This document shows positions 42,366 through 51,945 of a stretch of 64,000 nucleotides of DNA, piece after piece. Both the position numbers and the translations under genes were made by a program. This DNA is from Cobetia amphilecti (GTDB lineage: Bacteria > Pseudomonadota > Gammaproteobacteria > Pseudomonadales > Halomonadaceae), in NCBI RefSeq assembly GCF_030010415.1, contig NZ_JASCSA010000013.1, one strand, 5' to 3'. The notes beneath the pieces are model-generated. The model worked only from the letters and a program-made list of their open reading frames with translations. It ran no database searches and was not told the DNA's origin. How positions within the stretch are numbered: position 1 is the stretch's first letter; the number at the start of each line of letters is the position of its first letter.

Positions 42366-42513
42366 GCAATGTCAAGGTTTACGCGGCCAATCGGCCGCCA
42401 GCCAGCGTCCTTGCGCGGGTGCACGCCTTGACGGCCATAGGGGTGCCCCATAGCATTACCGCCAAACGGCACGCCACGGCGGCCTCACCTCTCGCTACGG
42501 GCACGACGATCTC

Positions 42514-43503
42514 ATGCAAGCCGACGCATCGACCCTTCACGCGGCAGTGGCAGATGACTTCGCCGCCGTCGACCGCACCATCCTCGCGCAGCTCGAGTCG
42601 CGCGTGCCGCTGGTCCAGACCATCGGTCAGTACATCATCCAGAGTGGTGGCAAACGCCTGCGCCCGGTGCTGGTGCTGCTGGCAGCCCGCGCGCTGGGCT
42701 ATCAAGGCGAGAAACACGTTCATCTGGCCGCGCTGATCGAATTCATGCACACCTCGACCCTGCTGCACGATGATGTCGTGGATGAATCCAGCCTGCGGCG
42801 TGGCCGCTCCACCGCCAACGACACCTGGGGCAATGCGCCTTCGGTGCTGGTCGGTGACTTCCTCTATTCGCGCTCCTTCCAGATGATGGTCGAAGTCGGC
42901 TCGATGGACGTGATGGCGATTCTCTCCGCTGCCACCTGCACCATCGCCGAAGGGGAAGTCCTGCAGCTGACCAATATCGGCAATGCCGACATTGATGAAG
43001 CCGCCTACTTCGAGACCATCCACGGCAAGACCGCCATGCTGTTCGAGGCGGCCGCACATGCCGGCGCGATTCTGGCCAGGGAAACCGACGACACCGTGAC
43101 CCCGGCACAGGTCAGCGCGCTGCAGAACTATGGCCGCTACCTGGGCCTCGCCTTCCAGCTGATCGATGATCTGCTCGACTATCAGGGCGATGCCGAGACC
43201 ATGGGCAAGAACGTCGGTGATGACCTGGCCGAAGGCAAGCCGACCCTGCCGTTGATTCGCGCCATGCAGGTCGGCAGCCCGGCCCAGGCCAGTCTGGTGC
43301 GCGGCGCCATCGAGAAAGGTGGACTGGAGCAGCTCGACGAGGTACTGGAAGTGGTGCGCCTCACGGGTGGCCTCGACTATACCCGCAGCCGTGCCCAGGA
43401 GATGGCCGACAACGCCCTGAGCGAGCTCAAGGCACTGCCGGAGAGCGAATTCCGCGACAGCCTCGAGCGCATCGCGTTGTTGAGCGTCGGCCGCCAGGCC
43501 TGA
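42514..43503 (+). CDS. ispB: Octaprenyl diphosphate synthase
   Basis: Trans-polyprenyl synthase making the C40 (or similar) side chain of ubiquinone. Both Asp-rich motifs are present: LLHDDVVDES (first) and QLIDDLLDYQG (second), plus GGKRLRP for IPP binding. At 329 residues it matches E. coli IspB (323). Chain length cannot be read with certainty. The site before the ATG is weak; the gene is divergent from rplU. Confidence 0.94.
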   Translation: MQADASTLHAAVADDFAAVDRTILAQLESRVPLVQTIGQYIIQSGGKRLRPVLVLLAARALGYQGEKHVHLAALIEFMHTSTLLHDDVVDESSLRRGRSTANDTWGNAPSVLVGDFLYSRSFQMMVEVGSMDVMAILSAATCTIAEGEVLQLTNIGNADIDEAAYFETIHGKTAMLFEAAAHAGAILARETDDTVTPAQVSALQNYGRYLGLAFQLIDDLLDYQGDAETMGKNVGDDLAEGKPTLPLIRAMQVGSPAQASLVRGAIEKGGLEQLDEVLEVVRLTGGLDYTRSRAQEMADNALSELKALPESEFRDSLERIALLSVGRQA

Positions 43504-43686
43504 TACCCGCATGACGATGGCCTGCCTGGCAGGTCGTCAGCCAGTGGGTCAGTCAGTCCATCATGACAGCAGAAAACCGCCGCCAACGTGGCGAGAAGCG
43601 CCGGCAGGATGAGGTGAAGAGAAGCGCGCTTCTCGACAGCGGAATTGCCCCTTGAGACTCAGATAAAACTTTTTGACCTCAAGGGC

Positions 43687-43714
43687 TTGCAAAGCAAAGC
43701 TGCCTGCGTATAAT
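43687..43714 (+). promoter_or_regulatory. Promoter of tRNA-Pro
   Basis: TTGCAA (43687-43692) and a perfect TATAAT (43709-43714) are 16 bp apart, 32 bp before the tRNA. Confidence 0.85.
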
Positions 43715-43745
43715 TCACCTCCGTCGAGACAAGCTCACGACGCAT

Positions 43746-43822
43746 CGGAGTATAGCTCAGCTTGGTAGAGCGCTGCCTTCGGGAGGCAGAGGTCGTAGGT
43801 TCGAATCCTGCTACTCCGACCA
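43746..43822 (+). tRNA. tRNA-Pro, anticodon CGG
   Basis: 77 nt including the encoded CCA. The acceptor stem CGGAGTA pairs with TACTCCG; the anticodon arm is CTGCC-TTCGGGA-GGCAG, so the anticodon is CGG (reads CCG). The T arm contains GGTTCGAATCC. It has its own promoter and terminator. Confidence 0.98.
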
Positions 43823-43830
43823 GATATATG

Positions 43831-43864
43831 AAAAAGCCGCTGATCACTGATCAGCGGCTTTTTT
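43831..43864 (+). terminator. Terminator after tRNA-Pro
   Basis: A near-palindromic stem (GCCGCTGATCA 43836-43846 with its complement 43848-43858) has A-tract before and six T after. Confidence 0.93.
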
Positions 43865-43958
43865 GATGCTGGAAGGTTTTTCCTGCCTCACAAGCCTGCT
43901 TCTGCTTGCTCGCGTCTGCGACGCACTCCCCAACGCGCTACATCCCTCAAGGTGCCCC

Positions 43959-44189
43959 ATGCACACACTGCGTCTTGCCTTGCTGTCCCTGCTGCTGACC
44001 TCACTGCTCTCCGCCTGCGCCAGCCCGCGCGCCCAATGGGAAAAGCCAGGTGCCAACAGCACACAAGCCCACAATACCTATGCGGGCTGCCAGTACGAGC
44101 TTGGCCTGACCGACAAGTCCGCCAACGAGAAGCAGACACTGCTGAAATACTGCATGGAGCGCGACGGCTACCGCCTGCAGAGTTACTGA
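43959..44189 (+). CDS. Small putative lipoprotein
   Basis: 76 residues. A short signal peptide ends with lipobox LLSAC (Cys20), followed by about 55 hydrophilic residues (SPRAQWEKPGANSTQ, TYAGCQYELG, YCMERDGYRLQSY) with two further Cys that could form a disulfide. AAGGTG precedes ATG 43959; the frame is open further upstream into the tRNA terminator but without a start site. Function unknown. Confidence 0.75.
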   Translation: MHTLRLALLSLLLTSLLSACASPRAQWEKPGANSTQAHNTYAGCQYELGLTDKSANEKQTLLKYCMERDGYRLQSY

Positions 44190-44224
44190 TTCATAGCGCG
44201 CACTGAACCGTATCGAGCGGCGAG

Positions 44225-44485
44225 TCAGTCGGACATCCAGCTGTCACTCGCCTTGCGGGCCCGCTCGCGTCCAGCACGTTCACGGTCGCGACGGGCCTTT
44301 TGCTTTAGGTAGTAACTGCGCAGGGCAAGGCCGAGACCGAAGGCCAGCATCAGGGCGAATACCAGCCCCTGCCAAGGGCGGGCGGCATCGCCAAGCCAGG
44401 TCTCCAGCGCGACGATGGCGATCAGGCCGCTGGCCTGACTGGCAACGGCGATCGCACGGCTACGGTCATAATGATGTGACAGCAT
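44225..44485 (-). CDS. Small inner-membrane protein of unknown function
   Basis: 86 residues. Two hydrophobic helices (about residues 17-34 and 38-56) are followed by a highly charged tail (KQKARRDRERAGRERARKA). AAGGAT precedes ATG 44485. It points away from the neighbouring thioredoxin-like gene, with about 200 bp between starts. I recognise no family. Confidence 0.7.
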   Translation of the reverse strand: MLSHHYDRSRAIAVASQASGLIAIVALETWLGDAARPWQGLVFALMLAFGLGLALRSYYLKQKARRDRERAGRERARKASDSWMSD

Positions 44486-44683
44486 GGGGATATCCTTGCA
44501 GCGTCCTCGGCGGCAGAGCAATGCTCAGCGCGCGAGGCGTGGATGTCGAAGTCCGTCGATTATCGCATACTCGAGCCTCGCGACTGCAGCGCCTGCCGCG
44601 CGTTTGCCAAGCACTTGCCACATACAGGCCGACAGGTATTGCTGCCCTGAACGCTCCCCCGGACACCGCCAGAGGATAACCGC

Positions 44684-45541
44684 ATGGACGCCATCGCCCT
44701 GGGCCCTGCCCTGATTTCCGTCGAACGCCTCTATGCCTTCGTGGCAGCCCTGGTGATGCTGATCGAGTTCTCGCTGCTGATTCGTCTGCTGGCACGCATG
44801 CACGCCAGGGGCACGACCGCGCCCGCTCACGATTCTCCCCCACTGAGCCCCTCGCACTGGTTCAATCGCATGCTGGTCAGCTGGGTGATCGGCGCGCGCC
44901 TCACTCATGTCGCGCTGCACTGGGCAAGTTATCAGCAGGCGCCGCTGGATATCCTCAAGCTGTGGCAACCGGGCTACCACCTGCTCGGCGGCATGCTGGC
45001 CGCGACCCTGGCCAGCCTGTGGCTGTTGCGCCGGCATGGCGCGATTCGCCAGGTCATCGCGCTGGGCAGTCTGACCCTGGGGCTGACCGCCTTCCTCGGC
45101 CTCAAGCAACTCGACCCGCTGGGCAATGACTCCGCCATCGAAGCGATGCCTGCCATCACCCTCAATCATCTGGATCGCCGCCCCGTGGCGCTGAATGACA
45201 TCCAGGACGAGCGCGTGATCGTCAATCTGTGGGCCACCTGGTGCCCGCCCTGCCGGCGCGAGATGCCACTGCTGGCAGAGGCCGATCAGGCACCCGGCGT
45301 CACCGTGGTACTGGCCAATCAGGGCGAGCAGGCACTGGCGGTGACCCGCTTTCTGCAAAGCGAACAGCTGACGCTCGAGTACGCGCTGCTCGACCCCGCC
45401 ATGCAACTGATGGCGCTGGCCGAGGCGCAGGGACTGCCCGCGACCCTCGTCTTCGATGGCGACGGACAGCTGATCGAGCGTCATATCGGCGAGCTGAGCC
45501 GCGCCCAGCTGGACGCCCTGCTACCGGCGTCACGGCCATAG
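44684..45541 (+). CDS. Membrane-anchored TlpA-like thiol-disulfide oxidoreductase
   Basis: 285 residues. The N-terminal 140 form four or five membrane helices that resemble part of prolipoprotein diacylglyceryl transferase (GPALISVERLY, WVIGARLTHVALHW). After them comes a periplasmic thioredoxin-fold domain with the active site WATWCPPC (Cys187, Cys190) and the cis-Pro segment GLPATLVFD. It probably keeps periplasmic cysteines reduced or matures c-type cytochromes. No other Dsb or Ccm gene is adjacent, so the partner is unknown. Confidence 0.8.
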   Translation: MDAIALGPALISVERLYAFVAALVMLIEFSLLIRLLARMHARGTTAPAHDSPPLSPSHWFNRMLVSWVIGARLTHVALHWASYQQAPLDILKLWQPGYHLLGGMLAATLASLWLLRRHGAIRQVIALGSLTLGLTAFLGLKQLDPLGNDSAIEAMPAITLNHLDRRPVALNDIQDERVIVNLWATWCPPCRREMPLLAEADQAPGVTVVLANQGEQALAVTRFLQSEQLTLEYALLDPAMQLMALAEAQGLPATLVFDGDGQLIERHIGELSRAQLDALLPASRP

Positions 45542-45679
45542 TGCGACACCCTGGTGGCCTCGCTCGGTGCGACAAAGACGCTCGCCGCAAGAAAAGGCGC
45601 TTAAGCCACGGCGTCTGATCCGGTAAGATACCGCGCCCCTGTATTCCCGATTCCCGTCTTTGTCCTACCCCGAGGCTTC

Positions 45680-48622
45680 ATGAGCGACTTCATTCCCGGT
45701 CAGCGCTGGATCAGTGACGGCGAGGCTGATCTCGGCCTTGGCACCATCCTCAATGTCGACTTCCGTACCGTCACCGTGCTCTTTGCCGCCAGCGAAGAAA
45801 CCCGCACCTACAGTCTGCGCGAAGCGCCCCTTACCCGGGTGGCCTTCGGCAATGGCGACCGCATCCAGTCCGACGATGGCGAATGGCTGATCGTCGATGA
45901 CTTCAAGGAAGTGCGCGGCCAGATCGTCTACATCTGTGAGCGCAGCGGCGAGCATGCCGACGAGCTCATCGAGCTTCCCGAAGCCCGCCTGAACGACAAG
46001 ATGCAGTTCAATCAGGCGCGTGACCGCCTGCTGACCGGCCAGGTCGACCGCAATGACTGGTTCGACCTGCGCTACCGCACCCTGCGCCACTTCCATCGTG
46101 TCGAGCAGAGCCCGGCGCTGGGCCTGTCCGGCCCCAAGGTCGACCTGGTGCCGCACCAGCTCTACATCGCCGATGAAGTCTCGCGCCGTCACGCGCCGCG
46201 GGTACTGCTGGCCGATGAAGTCGGCCTCGGCAAGACCATCGAAGCCGGCCTGATCCTGCACCGCCTGCTGCTCAGCGGCCGCGCCAGCCGTGCGCTGATC
46301 CTGGTACCGGCGAGCCTGACCCACCAGTGGCTGGTCGAGATGCTGCGCCGCTTCGCGCTGGATGTCTCGCTGCTCGACGAGGAGCAGTGCAAGGCCTACG
46401 GCACGCGCAATCCCTTCGAAGGCAACCAGATCATTCTGGCCAGCCAGGACTGGCTGTTCGCCAACCCGTCGCGTCAGGTCCAGGCTGCCGCCTGCGACTG
46501 GGACATGCTGATCGTCGATGAGGCCCACCACCTCGACTGGAGCGAAGACAAGGTCGGCCCGGGCTACGCCTGTGTCGAATCCCTCGCTCGCCAGACCGCC
46601 GGTGTGCTGCTGCTGACCGCCACGCCGGAGCAGATGGGGCTCGAGAGCCACTTCGCGCGCCTGCGCCTGCTCGACCCGGAGCGCTATCACGACATCGAGC
46701 GCTTCAAGGCCGAGGAACAGGGCTATGTGGCCGTCGCCAGCGCCATCGACGCCCTGGAAGCGCTGCCCGCCGATCAATCCGGTCTCGACAGCCTCGCCAG
46801 CGTGCTGGATGACAGCGACAGCCGCGCCCTGCTCGACACCCTGATGGACAGCGATGCCGACGATGCCCAGCGCGACAGCGCGCGTCGCCAGCTGCGCGAC
46901 CAGCTGCTCGACCGCCACGGCACCGGCCGTGTGATGTTCCGCAACTCACGCACCCATGTCGCCGGCTTCCCCGAGCGTCGCCTGCACGTCCACGAGCTGG
47001 AGCTGCCCTCCTCCTACCGTCGCGTGGTGCGCAAGCTGGAGCGTGACGAGGACTATCTCGATGACCTGCTGATCGAGACCGGCATGAACCACCCCGAGGT
47101 GGTGCTGTTCCTCGACGAGATGTATCGCGCCCTGCCCGATGACCGCATGAACGCGGAGCCCTGGTGGCAGATCGACCCGCGCGTCATGTGGCTGCTGGAA
47201 ACCCTGACCGACCTCGGCAACGAGAAGGCACTGGTGATCTGTCATACCGCCGATACCGCGCGTGAGCTGTCCGAAGGCCTGCGCGTGCTGGGCGGCGTGC
47301 ATGCGCCGGTCTTCCATGAGGGCATGAGCCTGGTCGAGCGCGACCGTGCCGCCGCGGCATTCGCCTCCGAAGAGGAAGGCGTGCAGCTGCTGGTGTGCTC
47401 GGAAATCGGCTCGGAAGGTCGCAACTTCCAGTTCTGCCACCACCTGGTGATGTTCGACCTGCCGGTACACCCGGACCAGCTCGAACAGCGCATCGGGCGT
47501 CTGGACCGCATCGGTCAGCAGTTCCCGATCGAGATTCACGTGCCGGTCTTCGAAGGCTCGCCGGGTGCCCAGCTGCTGCGCTGGTACCGTGACGGCATGG
47601 ACGCCTTCAGCGCGCCGCACGGCATCGGCAGCGAGCTCTACGCCCAGTTCGGCGACGAGCTGGAAGAAGCCCTGCTCGACAGCGAAGAGATCGACAGCAT
47701 CATCGAGCAGACCCGCGAGCGCTTCGACGCCCTGCAGGAAGAGCGTCAGTCCGGCCGCAACCGCCTGCTGGAACTCAATGCCTGCCGTCACGAGCGCGCC
47801 GAGGAAGTCATCGCCGCCATCGAGACGCTGGACAACGACAAGGCGCTGCCCGGCTATCTGGAGCGCGCCTTCGACATCTTCGGCATCGAGAGCCGGGACC
47901 TCGGCGACGGCATCACCTATCTGGCACCGGGCCCGCACATGCTCGACGGTCTGCCGGGGCTGGTGAAGGGCGAGGAAGGCTTCAGCGTCACCAGTGACCG
48001 CGCCACCGCGCTGTCACGCGAAGACGTGCAGCATCTGTCGTGGGAGCACCCGCTGGTACGCGAGATGCTGGTCCGCATCCTGGACGGCTCGATGGGCAAC
48101 ACCGCGCTGGCGCTGCTCAAGCACCCGGCGATTCCCGGTGGCCGCCTGATGACGGAAGTGGTGTTCCGCACCCAGTCCACCGCGCCGCGCGGCCTGCGTC
48201 TGGGCCGCTTCCTGCCGCCGACCGCCATCCGTGTCCTGCTGGATGAAACCGGCAGCAACCTGTCCGACAAGGTGTCCTTCGGCGGACTGGCCAAGAACCT
48301 CAAGCCGGTCAAGAAGGCGGTCGCGCGTGACCTGATCAAGCAGAGCCACGCCACGCTGCGCAAGCTGATGAGCGATGCCGAGCAGGAAGCCGAGCGCGAA
48401 CTGCCGACCATCGTCGAGCAGGCCCAGCAGCAGATGCGCGAGCAGCTCAGCGCCGAACTGGCACGCCTGGAAGCATTGGCCAGCCACAACCCGGCCGTGC
48501 GCGAGGAAGAGCTCGAAGCGCTGCGTCAGGAGCGTGCCGCGCTGGATGGCGCCATCGAGACCACCCGTCTGCGTCTGGACAGCGTGCGCGTCATCGTCAC
48601 CGTGGATGCCCACGAGCGTTGA
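45680..48622 (+). CDS. rapA: RNA polymerase-associated SWI2/SNF2 ATPase RapA
   Basis: Recycles RNA polymerase after transcription using ATP. Two N-terminal Tudor-like segments (about 1-107) precede the Swi2/Snf2 helicase core with Walker A DEVGLGKT (179-186), DEAH box DEAHH (about 280) and motif VI region QRIGRLDRIGQ. The C-terminal domains are specific to RapA. At 980 residues it is close to E. coli (968). The short site GAGG precedes the ATG. Its neighbour is an rluA-type gene, the order seen in E. coli. Confidence 0.96.
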   Translation: MSDFIPGQRWISDGEADLGLGTILNVDFRTVTVLFAASEETRTYSLREAPLTRVAFGNGDRIQSDDGEWLIVDDFKEVRGQIVYICERSGEHADELIELPEARLNDKMQFNQARDRLLTGQVDRNDWFDLRYRTLRHFHRVEQSPALGLSGPKVDLVPHQLYIADEVSRRHAPRVLLADEVGLGKTIEAGLILHRLLLSGRASRALILVPASLTHQWLVEMLRRFALDVSLLDEEQCKAYGTRNPFEGNQIILASQDWLFANPSRQVQAAACDWDMLIVDEAHHLDWSEDKVGPGYACVESLARQTAGVLLLTATPEQMGLESHFARLRLLDPERYHDIERFKAEEQGYVAVASAIDALEALPADQSGLDSLASVLDDSDSRALLDTLMDSDADDAQRDSARRQLRDQLLDRHGTGRVMFRNSRTHVAGFPERRLHVHELELPSSYRRVVRKLERDEDYLDDLLIETGMNHPEVVLFLDEMYRALPDDRMNAEPWWQIDPRVMWLLETLTDLGNEKALVICHTADTARELSEGLRVLGGVHAPVFHEGMSLVERDRAAAAFASEEEGVQLLVCSEIGSEGRNFQFCHHLVMFDLPVHPDQLEQRIGRLDRIGQQFPIEIHVPVFEGSPGAQLLRWYRDGMDAFSAPHGIGSELYAQFGDELEEALLDSEEIDSIIEQTRERFDALQEERQSGRNRLLELNACRHERAEEVIAAIETLDNDKALPGYLERAFDIFGIESRDLGDGITYLAPGPHMLDGLPGLVKGEEGFSVTSDRATALSREDVQHLSWEHPLVREMLVRILDGSMGNTALALLKHPAIPGGRLMTEVVFRTQSTAPRGLRLGRFLPPTAIRVLLDETGSNLSDKVSFGGLAKNLKPVKKAVARDLIKQSHATLRKLMSDAEQEAERELPTIVEQAQQQMREQLSAELARLEALASHNPAVREEELEALRQERAALDGAIETTRLRLDSVRVIVTVDAHER

Positions 48623-48651
48623 GCTGACCGCAGGCGTCAGTGATGCACCTG

Positions 48652-48686
48652 AAACGCCCCACCTGCCATCGGCAGGTGGGGCGTTT
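48652..48686 (+). terminator. Terminator after rapA
   Basis: A perfect 16-bp stem (48652-48667 with 48671-48686), loop of 3 nt, with A before and T after. Confidence 0.93.
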
Positions 48687-48840
48687 TGCCGTGTGCGCCA
48701 GCGACAATGGCCCGCTGGACTTGCCAGATCGACCAGCGGCCGCGACGATGCCATCGCTTGCGTGCCACGATTCGCGGCCCATCACTTCCGCTTCACCCCT
48801 ATCGTTTCATCCTATCGTTTCATTACTACAGAGCACCCTC

Positions 48841-49602
48841 ATGGCGAGATCATATCCAGAGAGCGACGAGGCAGCGTCAGGGCAGAGCTGGCAGGGAGAG
48901 CGCCTGGCCGAGGAAGGCGAGCGTGTCGCGAAGGTGGGGCTGTCGCTGCTGGCGGCGGGCGATGACTGGTGGGCCATCGACAAGCCGGCCGAGCTGCCCT
49001 CGGTGCCGGGGCGTGATCCGTCGCGCTTCGACAGTGTCCATTCGCGCCTGTGTCAGCTGAGCGACGATAGCCGCGCCGTGCACCGCCTGGATGTGGCGAC
49101 CTCCGGGGTGCTGCTGGTGGCGCGCAACGTGGAGGGCCAGCGGCGGCTGTCGCGGCTCTTCCAGTCGCGCACCATCGAGAAATGCTACCTGGCCGTGGTA
49201 GCAGGGCATCTCACGCCCGCCGAGGGCAGCATCGCCCTGCCGCTGCGCTGTGACTGGCCACGCCGCCCGCGTCAGATCGTCGACTTCACGCATGGCAAGT
49301 CGGCACTGACGCATTATCGGGTCGAGCAGTATCTGACGCTCGAGGGCCAGCGCCCGGATGGTACGTCTCAGACTCTCGCCGCCAGCCGTGTATCGCTGAC
49401 GCCGCATACCGGGCGCTCACACCAGCTACGCCTGCATATGCTGGCGCTCGGCCATCCGATCATCGGCGATGGCTTCTATGCGCGCGGAGCGGCACTCAAT
49501 GCCAGCCCGCGCCTGTTGCTGCATGCGGCGCGCCTGGTGATTCCGCCAGCCAGCGACAGCGATGCGCCGCCACTGGTGCTGGAAGCGCCGCTGCCCTTCT
49601 AG
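48841..49602 (+). CDS. rluA: RluA-family pseudouridine synthase (23S rRNA U746/tRNA U32)
   Basis: Single-domain RluA enzyme without an S4 domain, 253 residues. The catalytic motif HRLDVATSG is at 81-89 (Asp84), with later segments HTGRSHQLRLHMLALGHPIIGD and LLLHA typical of the family. The first 35 residues are variable. Adjacency to rapA supports RluA over related TruC/RluC. ATG 48841 lacks a clear ribosome site; the frame is open back to 48640, so the start is uncertain. Confidence 0.88.
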   Translation: MARSYPESDEAASGQSWQGERLAEEGERVAKVGLSLLAAGDDWWAIDKPAELPSVPGRDPSRFDSVHSRLCQLSDDSRAVHRLDVATSGVLLVARNVEGQRRLSRLFQSRTIEKCYLAVVAGHLTPAEGSIALPLRCDWPRRPRQIVDFTHGKSALTHYRVEQYLTLEGQRPDGTSQTLAASRVSLTPHTGRSHQLRLHMLALGHPIIGDGFYARGAALNASPRLLLHAARLVIPPASDSDAPPLVLEAPLPF

Positions 49603-49622
49603 CGGCGCCTTGCTGCCAAGGC

Positions 49623-50558
49623 TCACTTGCGTGACAGGATATCGGCGAAGGCCACGTCGAGGGTCGGGTAGTCGAAGGTGAAGCCGGCAGCCAGCAGACG
49701 CGCCGGCACCATGCGGGCGCCTTCCAGCAGCAGGGTGCTCATCTCCCCCAGCCCCAGTTCAAGCGCCTTGGCCGGCAGCGGCAGGATCGCCGGACGCCCC
49801 AGACCGCGGGCCAGAGCGTGGGTGAAGCCCATGTTGGTGACCGGATGTGGCGCGCTGGCATTGAAGGCACCGCTGAGACTGTCATCCGCCAGCAGACGCT
49901 CGATGATGCGAATCATGTCGTGGCGGTGGATCCACGGCATGTAATGGCGCCCATCACCCAGCCGCCCCCCGAGCCCGAGCTTGAAGGGCGTCAGCAGCTT
50001 GGCCAGCGTACCGCCATCGGCCTCCATAACTAAGCCAGTGCGGATGATGGCCAGTCGCACGCCGTATTCGGTGACGGGCATGGCAGCCGCTTCCCAGTCG
50101 CGACACAGGCGATGATTGAAATCGTCGTGGGGCGTCGCCTGCTCGTCGATCTCGACATCGTCCGGCTCGCCCGCCTTGGGCTGTGCGCCGTAATAGCCCA
50201 TCGCCGAACCGGACACCATCACCTGCGGCGGATGGCCTTCGGCGGCCAGCTGCTGGCACAGCATCACCAGATGCTCGGTGGTCTCCAGCCGCGAACGGCG
50301 CAGCTCACGCTTGTGATCCTCGCTCCAGCGCCGCCCGGCTATCGACTCCCCCGCCAGATTGACGATGCCCTCAGGCTGCCAATCCTTGAAGGCCAGTGAC
50401 GAATCCGCCGCGACCACCGTCAGCCCCAGGTCGGCAAACTGGCGCTCAGCACGCTCCGGGCGGCGCGATACGACCGCCAGCGAGTGGCCCGCCGCGGCCA
50501 GTGACTGACACAGCGCCTGGCCGACGAACCCCGTTGCACCTGTTATCAATATTCGCAT
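49623..50558 (-). CDS. TIGR01777-family NAD-dependent epimerase/oxidoreductase
   Basis: Extended SDR-fold protein of the YfcH/SDR39U1 family, 311 residues. It has the N-terminal GATGFVG (7-13), the central VNLAGESIAGRRWSEDHKREL, SGSAMGYYG in place of the catalytic Ser/Tyr region, and a C-terminal DUF1731-like part (PARLLAAGFTFDYPTLDVA). Substrate unknown. GGAGGG precedes the ATG. It is divergent from the renalase-like gene, and the shared gap contains two phased TNTACA-like repeats. Confidence 0.88.
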   Translation of the reverse strand: MRILITGATGFVGQALCQSLAAAGHSLAVVSRRPERAERQFADLGLTVVAADSSLAFKDWQPEGIVNLAGESIAGRRWSEDHKRELRRSRLETTEHLVMLCQQLAAEGHPPQVMVSGSAMGYYGAQPKAGEPDDVEIDEQATPHDDFNHRLCRDWEAAAMPVTEYGVRLAIIRTGLVMEADGGTLAKLLTPFKLGLGGRLGDGRHYMPWIHRHDMIRIIERLLADDSLSGAFNASAPHPVTNMGFTHALARGLGRPAILPLPAKALELGLGEMSTLLLEGARMVPARLLAAGFTFDYPTLDVAFADILSRK

Positions 50559-50610
50559 GTTGCCCTCCTCGGCGATGAAGCATCGAGTGTGCCGACTTCC
50601 GCCATAAATC

Positions 50611-50627
50611 TATACTTATATTGTACA
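50611..50627. promoter_or_regulatory. Two TNTACA-like direct repeats, 11 bp apart (possible LitR/CarH-type operator)
   Basis: TATACT (50611-50616) and TGTACA (50622-50627) are in the same orientation and exactly 11 bp apart. CarH-type MerR regulators bind nTnTACAn repeats with this period. The site is in the AT-rich gap between divergent genes starting at 50558 and 50722. On the minus strand it falls between possible -35 (TTGCGC) and -10 (TATAGA) elements. Confidence 0.45.
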
Positions 50628-50721
50628 ATTATGCGCAAGAAGTTAACTTTAGCGTATCTGCTGTCGGGTCATATGACGACCCGTCCCCCCTGAACACCGC
50701 CCGCGCAGGAGTCGCCTCCAG

Positions 50722-51906
50722 ATGCCAGTATCGTCCATCGCCATCATCGGTGCCGGTATCGCCGGATTGTCCGCCGCCACCCGACTGGCCGCACAGGGCC
50801 ATGCGGTGACGATTTTCGAGAAGGCACGCGGCCCCGGCGGACGCCTGGCCAGTCGCCGAACGAGCGAAGGCCCCATCGACATCGGCGCGCAATACTTCAC
50901 GGCGCGTGATCCACGCTTCCAGTCCGCGCTCGAGCAGTGGCGGGCCGCAGGCGTCGTCGCAACTTGGGGTGAGAGACTGTTGAGCCTCGGCAAGTCGGCG
51001 TCTGACGAGAGCCAATGGCAGCGGCTGCGCGATGATTCCACCCGCTACGTGGCCAGTCCGCGCATGAGCGCCCTGAGCCGCCACCTCAGTGAACAGCTGC
51101 CGGCCCACGCCAGTCTGCACAGCGAAACGCGTATCACGCGCCTGATCGCGGACGAAGGCACAGCATCAGGCAAGCGCTGGCGGCTCGAGGACAGCGACGG
51201 TGATCAGCACGGCCCCTTCGATCACGTGGTGATCAGCGCACCGGCGCCGCAGGCACGCGCCCTGCTGAGCACGGCCGGCACCGACGCCCAGGGGGCGGCG
51301 CTCGCCGAGGAGTCGCTGGCCCCGGCCCTGAGTGAGGCGCTGGCGCAGGTGGAGATGGCGCCGACCTGGACACTGATGGCCACTCTGGAGACGCCGCTAC
51401 CCGCGCTGGGGGGCGACGCTGACTGGCAAGGGTTGCTGGTCAGTCGCGGTGATGATGGTCCGCTGCGCTGCGTGATGCGCCAGCATTCGCGTCCCGGCCG
51501 CCAGACACCGTCACATGCCAAGGAGACCCTGAGCAAAGAGACCCTGAGCCTGCTGGCCACCGCCGGCTGGAGCCGAGCGAATCTCGAGAAGTCGCCACAG
51601 GAAGTCGCGACCTTGCTGTGGCAGGCCTTCGAGGCACTGCCGGAGCTCCGCGAACTGGCGCCGGGCTGGAGCCAGGGCAAGGTCACCCTTGCGGCGCATC
51701 GCTGGCGCTACGCTCACCCGACCCAGACACTGCTGCAGACCTCAGCGGCAGCCGGCCACAATGGCTATGACCAGAAGGGCTATGGCCAAGGGTCATCCGG
51801 GCTATGGCTGGCCGGAGACGCCCTGCGTGGCCCGCGCGTCGAGGACGCCTGGCTGTCAGGACACGAGGTAGCCGAACAGCTGCTCAACACCCTCGCCGAC
51901 AGCTGA
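50722..51906 (+). CDS. Renalase-like FAD/NAD(P)-dependent oxidoreductase
   Basis: 394-residue flavoprotein of the amine-oxidase/renalase group. The N-terminus has the ADP-binding motif IIGAGIAGLSAATRLAAQG, followed by FEKARGPGGRLASRR and IDIGAQYFTARD. The C-terminal LWLAGDALRGPRVEDAWLSG closes the FAD site. Bacterial renalase-type enzymes oxidise misreduced dihydronicotinamides, but the substrate here cannot be read. It begins the plus-strand run toward cbiX and the regulator. Confidence 0.85.
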   Translation: MPVSSIAIIGAGIAGLSAATRLAAQGHAVTIFEKARGPGGRLASRRTSEGPIDIGAQYFTARDPRFQSALEQWRAAGVVATWGERLLSLGKSASDESQWQRLRDDSTRYVASPRMSALSRHLSEQLPAHASLHSETRITRLIADEGTASGKRWRLEDSDGDQHGPFDHVVISAPAPQARALLSTAGTDAQGAALAEESLAPALSEALAQVEMAPTWTLMATLETPLPALGGDADWQGLLVSRGDDGPLRCVMRQHSRPGRQTPSHAKETLSKETLSLLATAGWSRANLEKSPQEVATLLWQAFEALPELRELAPGWSQGKVTLAAHRWRYAHPTQTLLQTSAAAGHNGYDQKGYGQGSSGLWLAGDALRGPRVEDAWLSGHEVAEQLLNTLADS

Positions 51907-51945
51907 TACGCTGCCGCGACCCCTCATCGCCCACAGGATAGCTGC

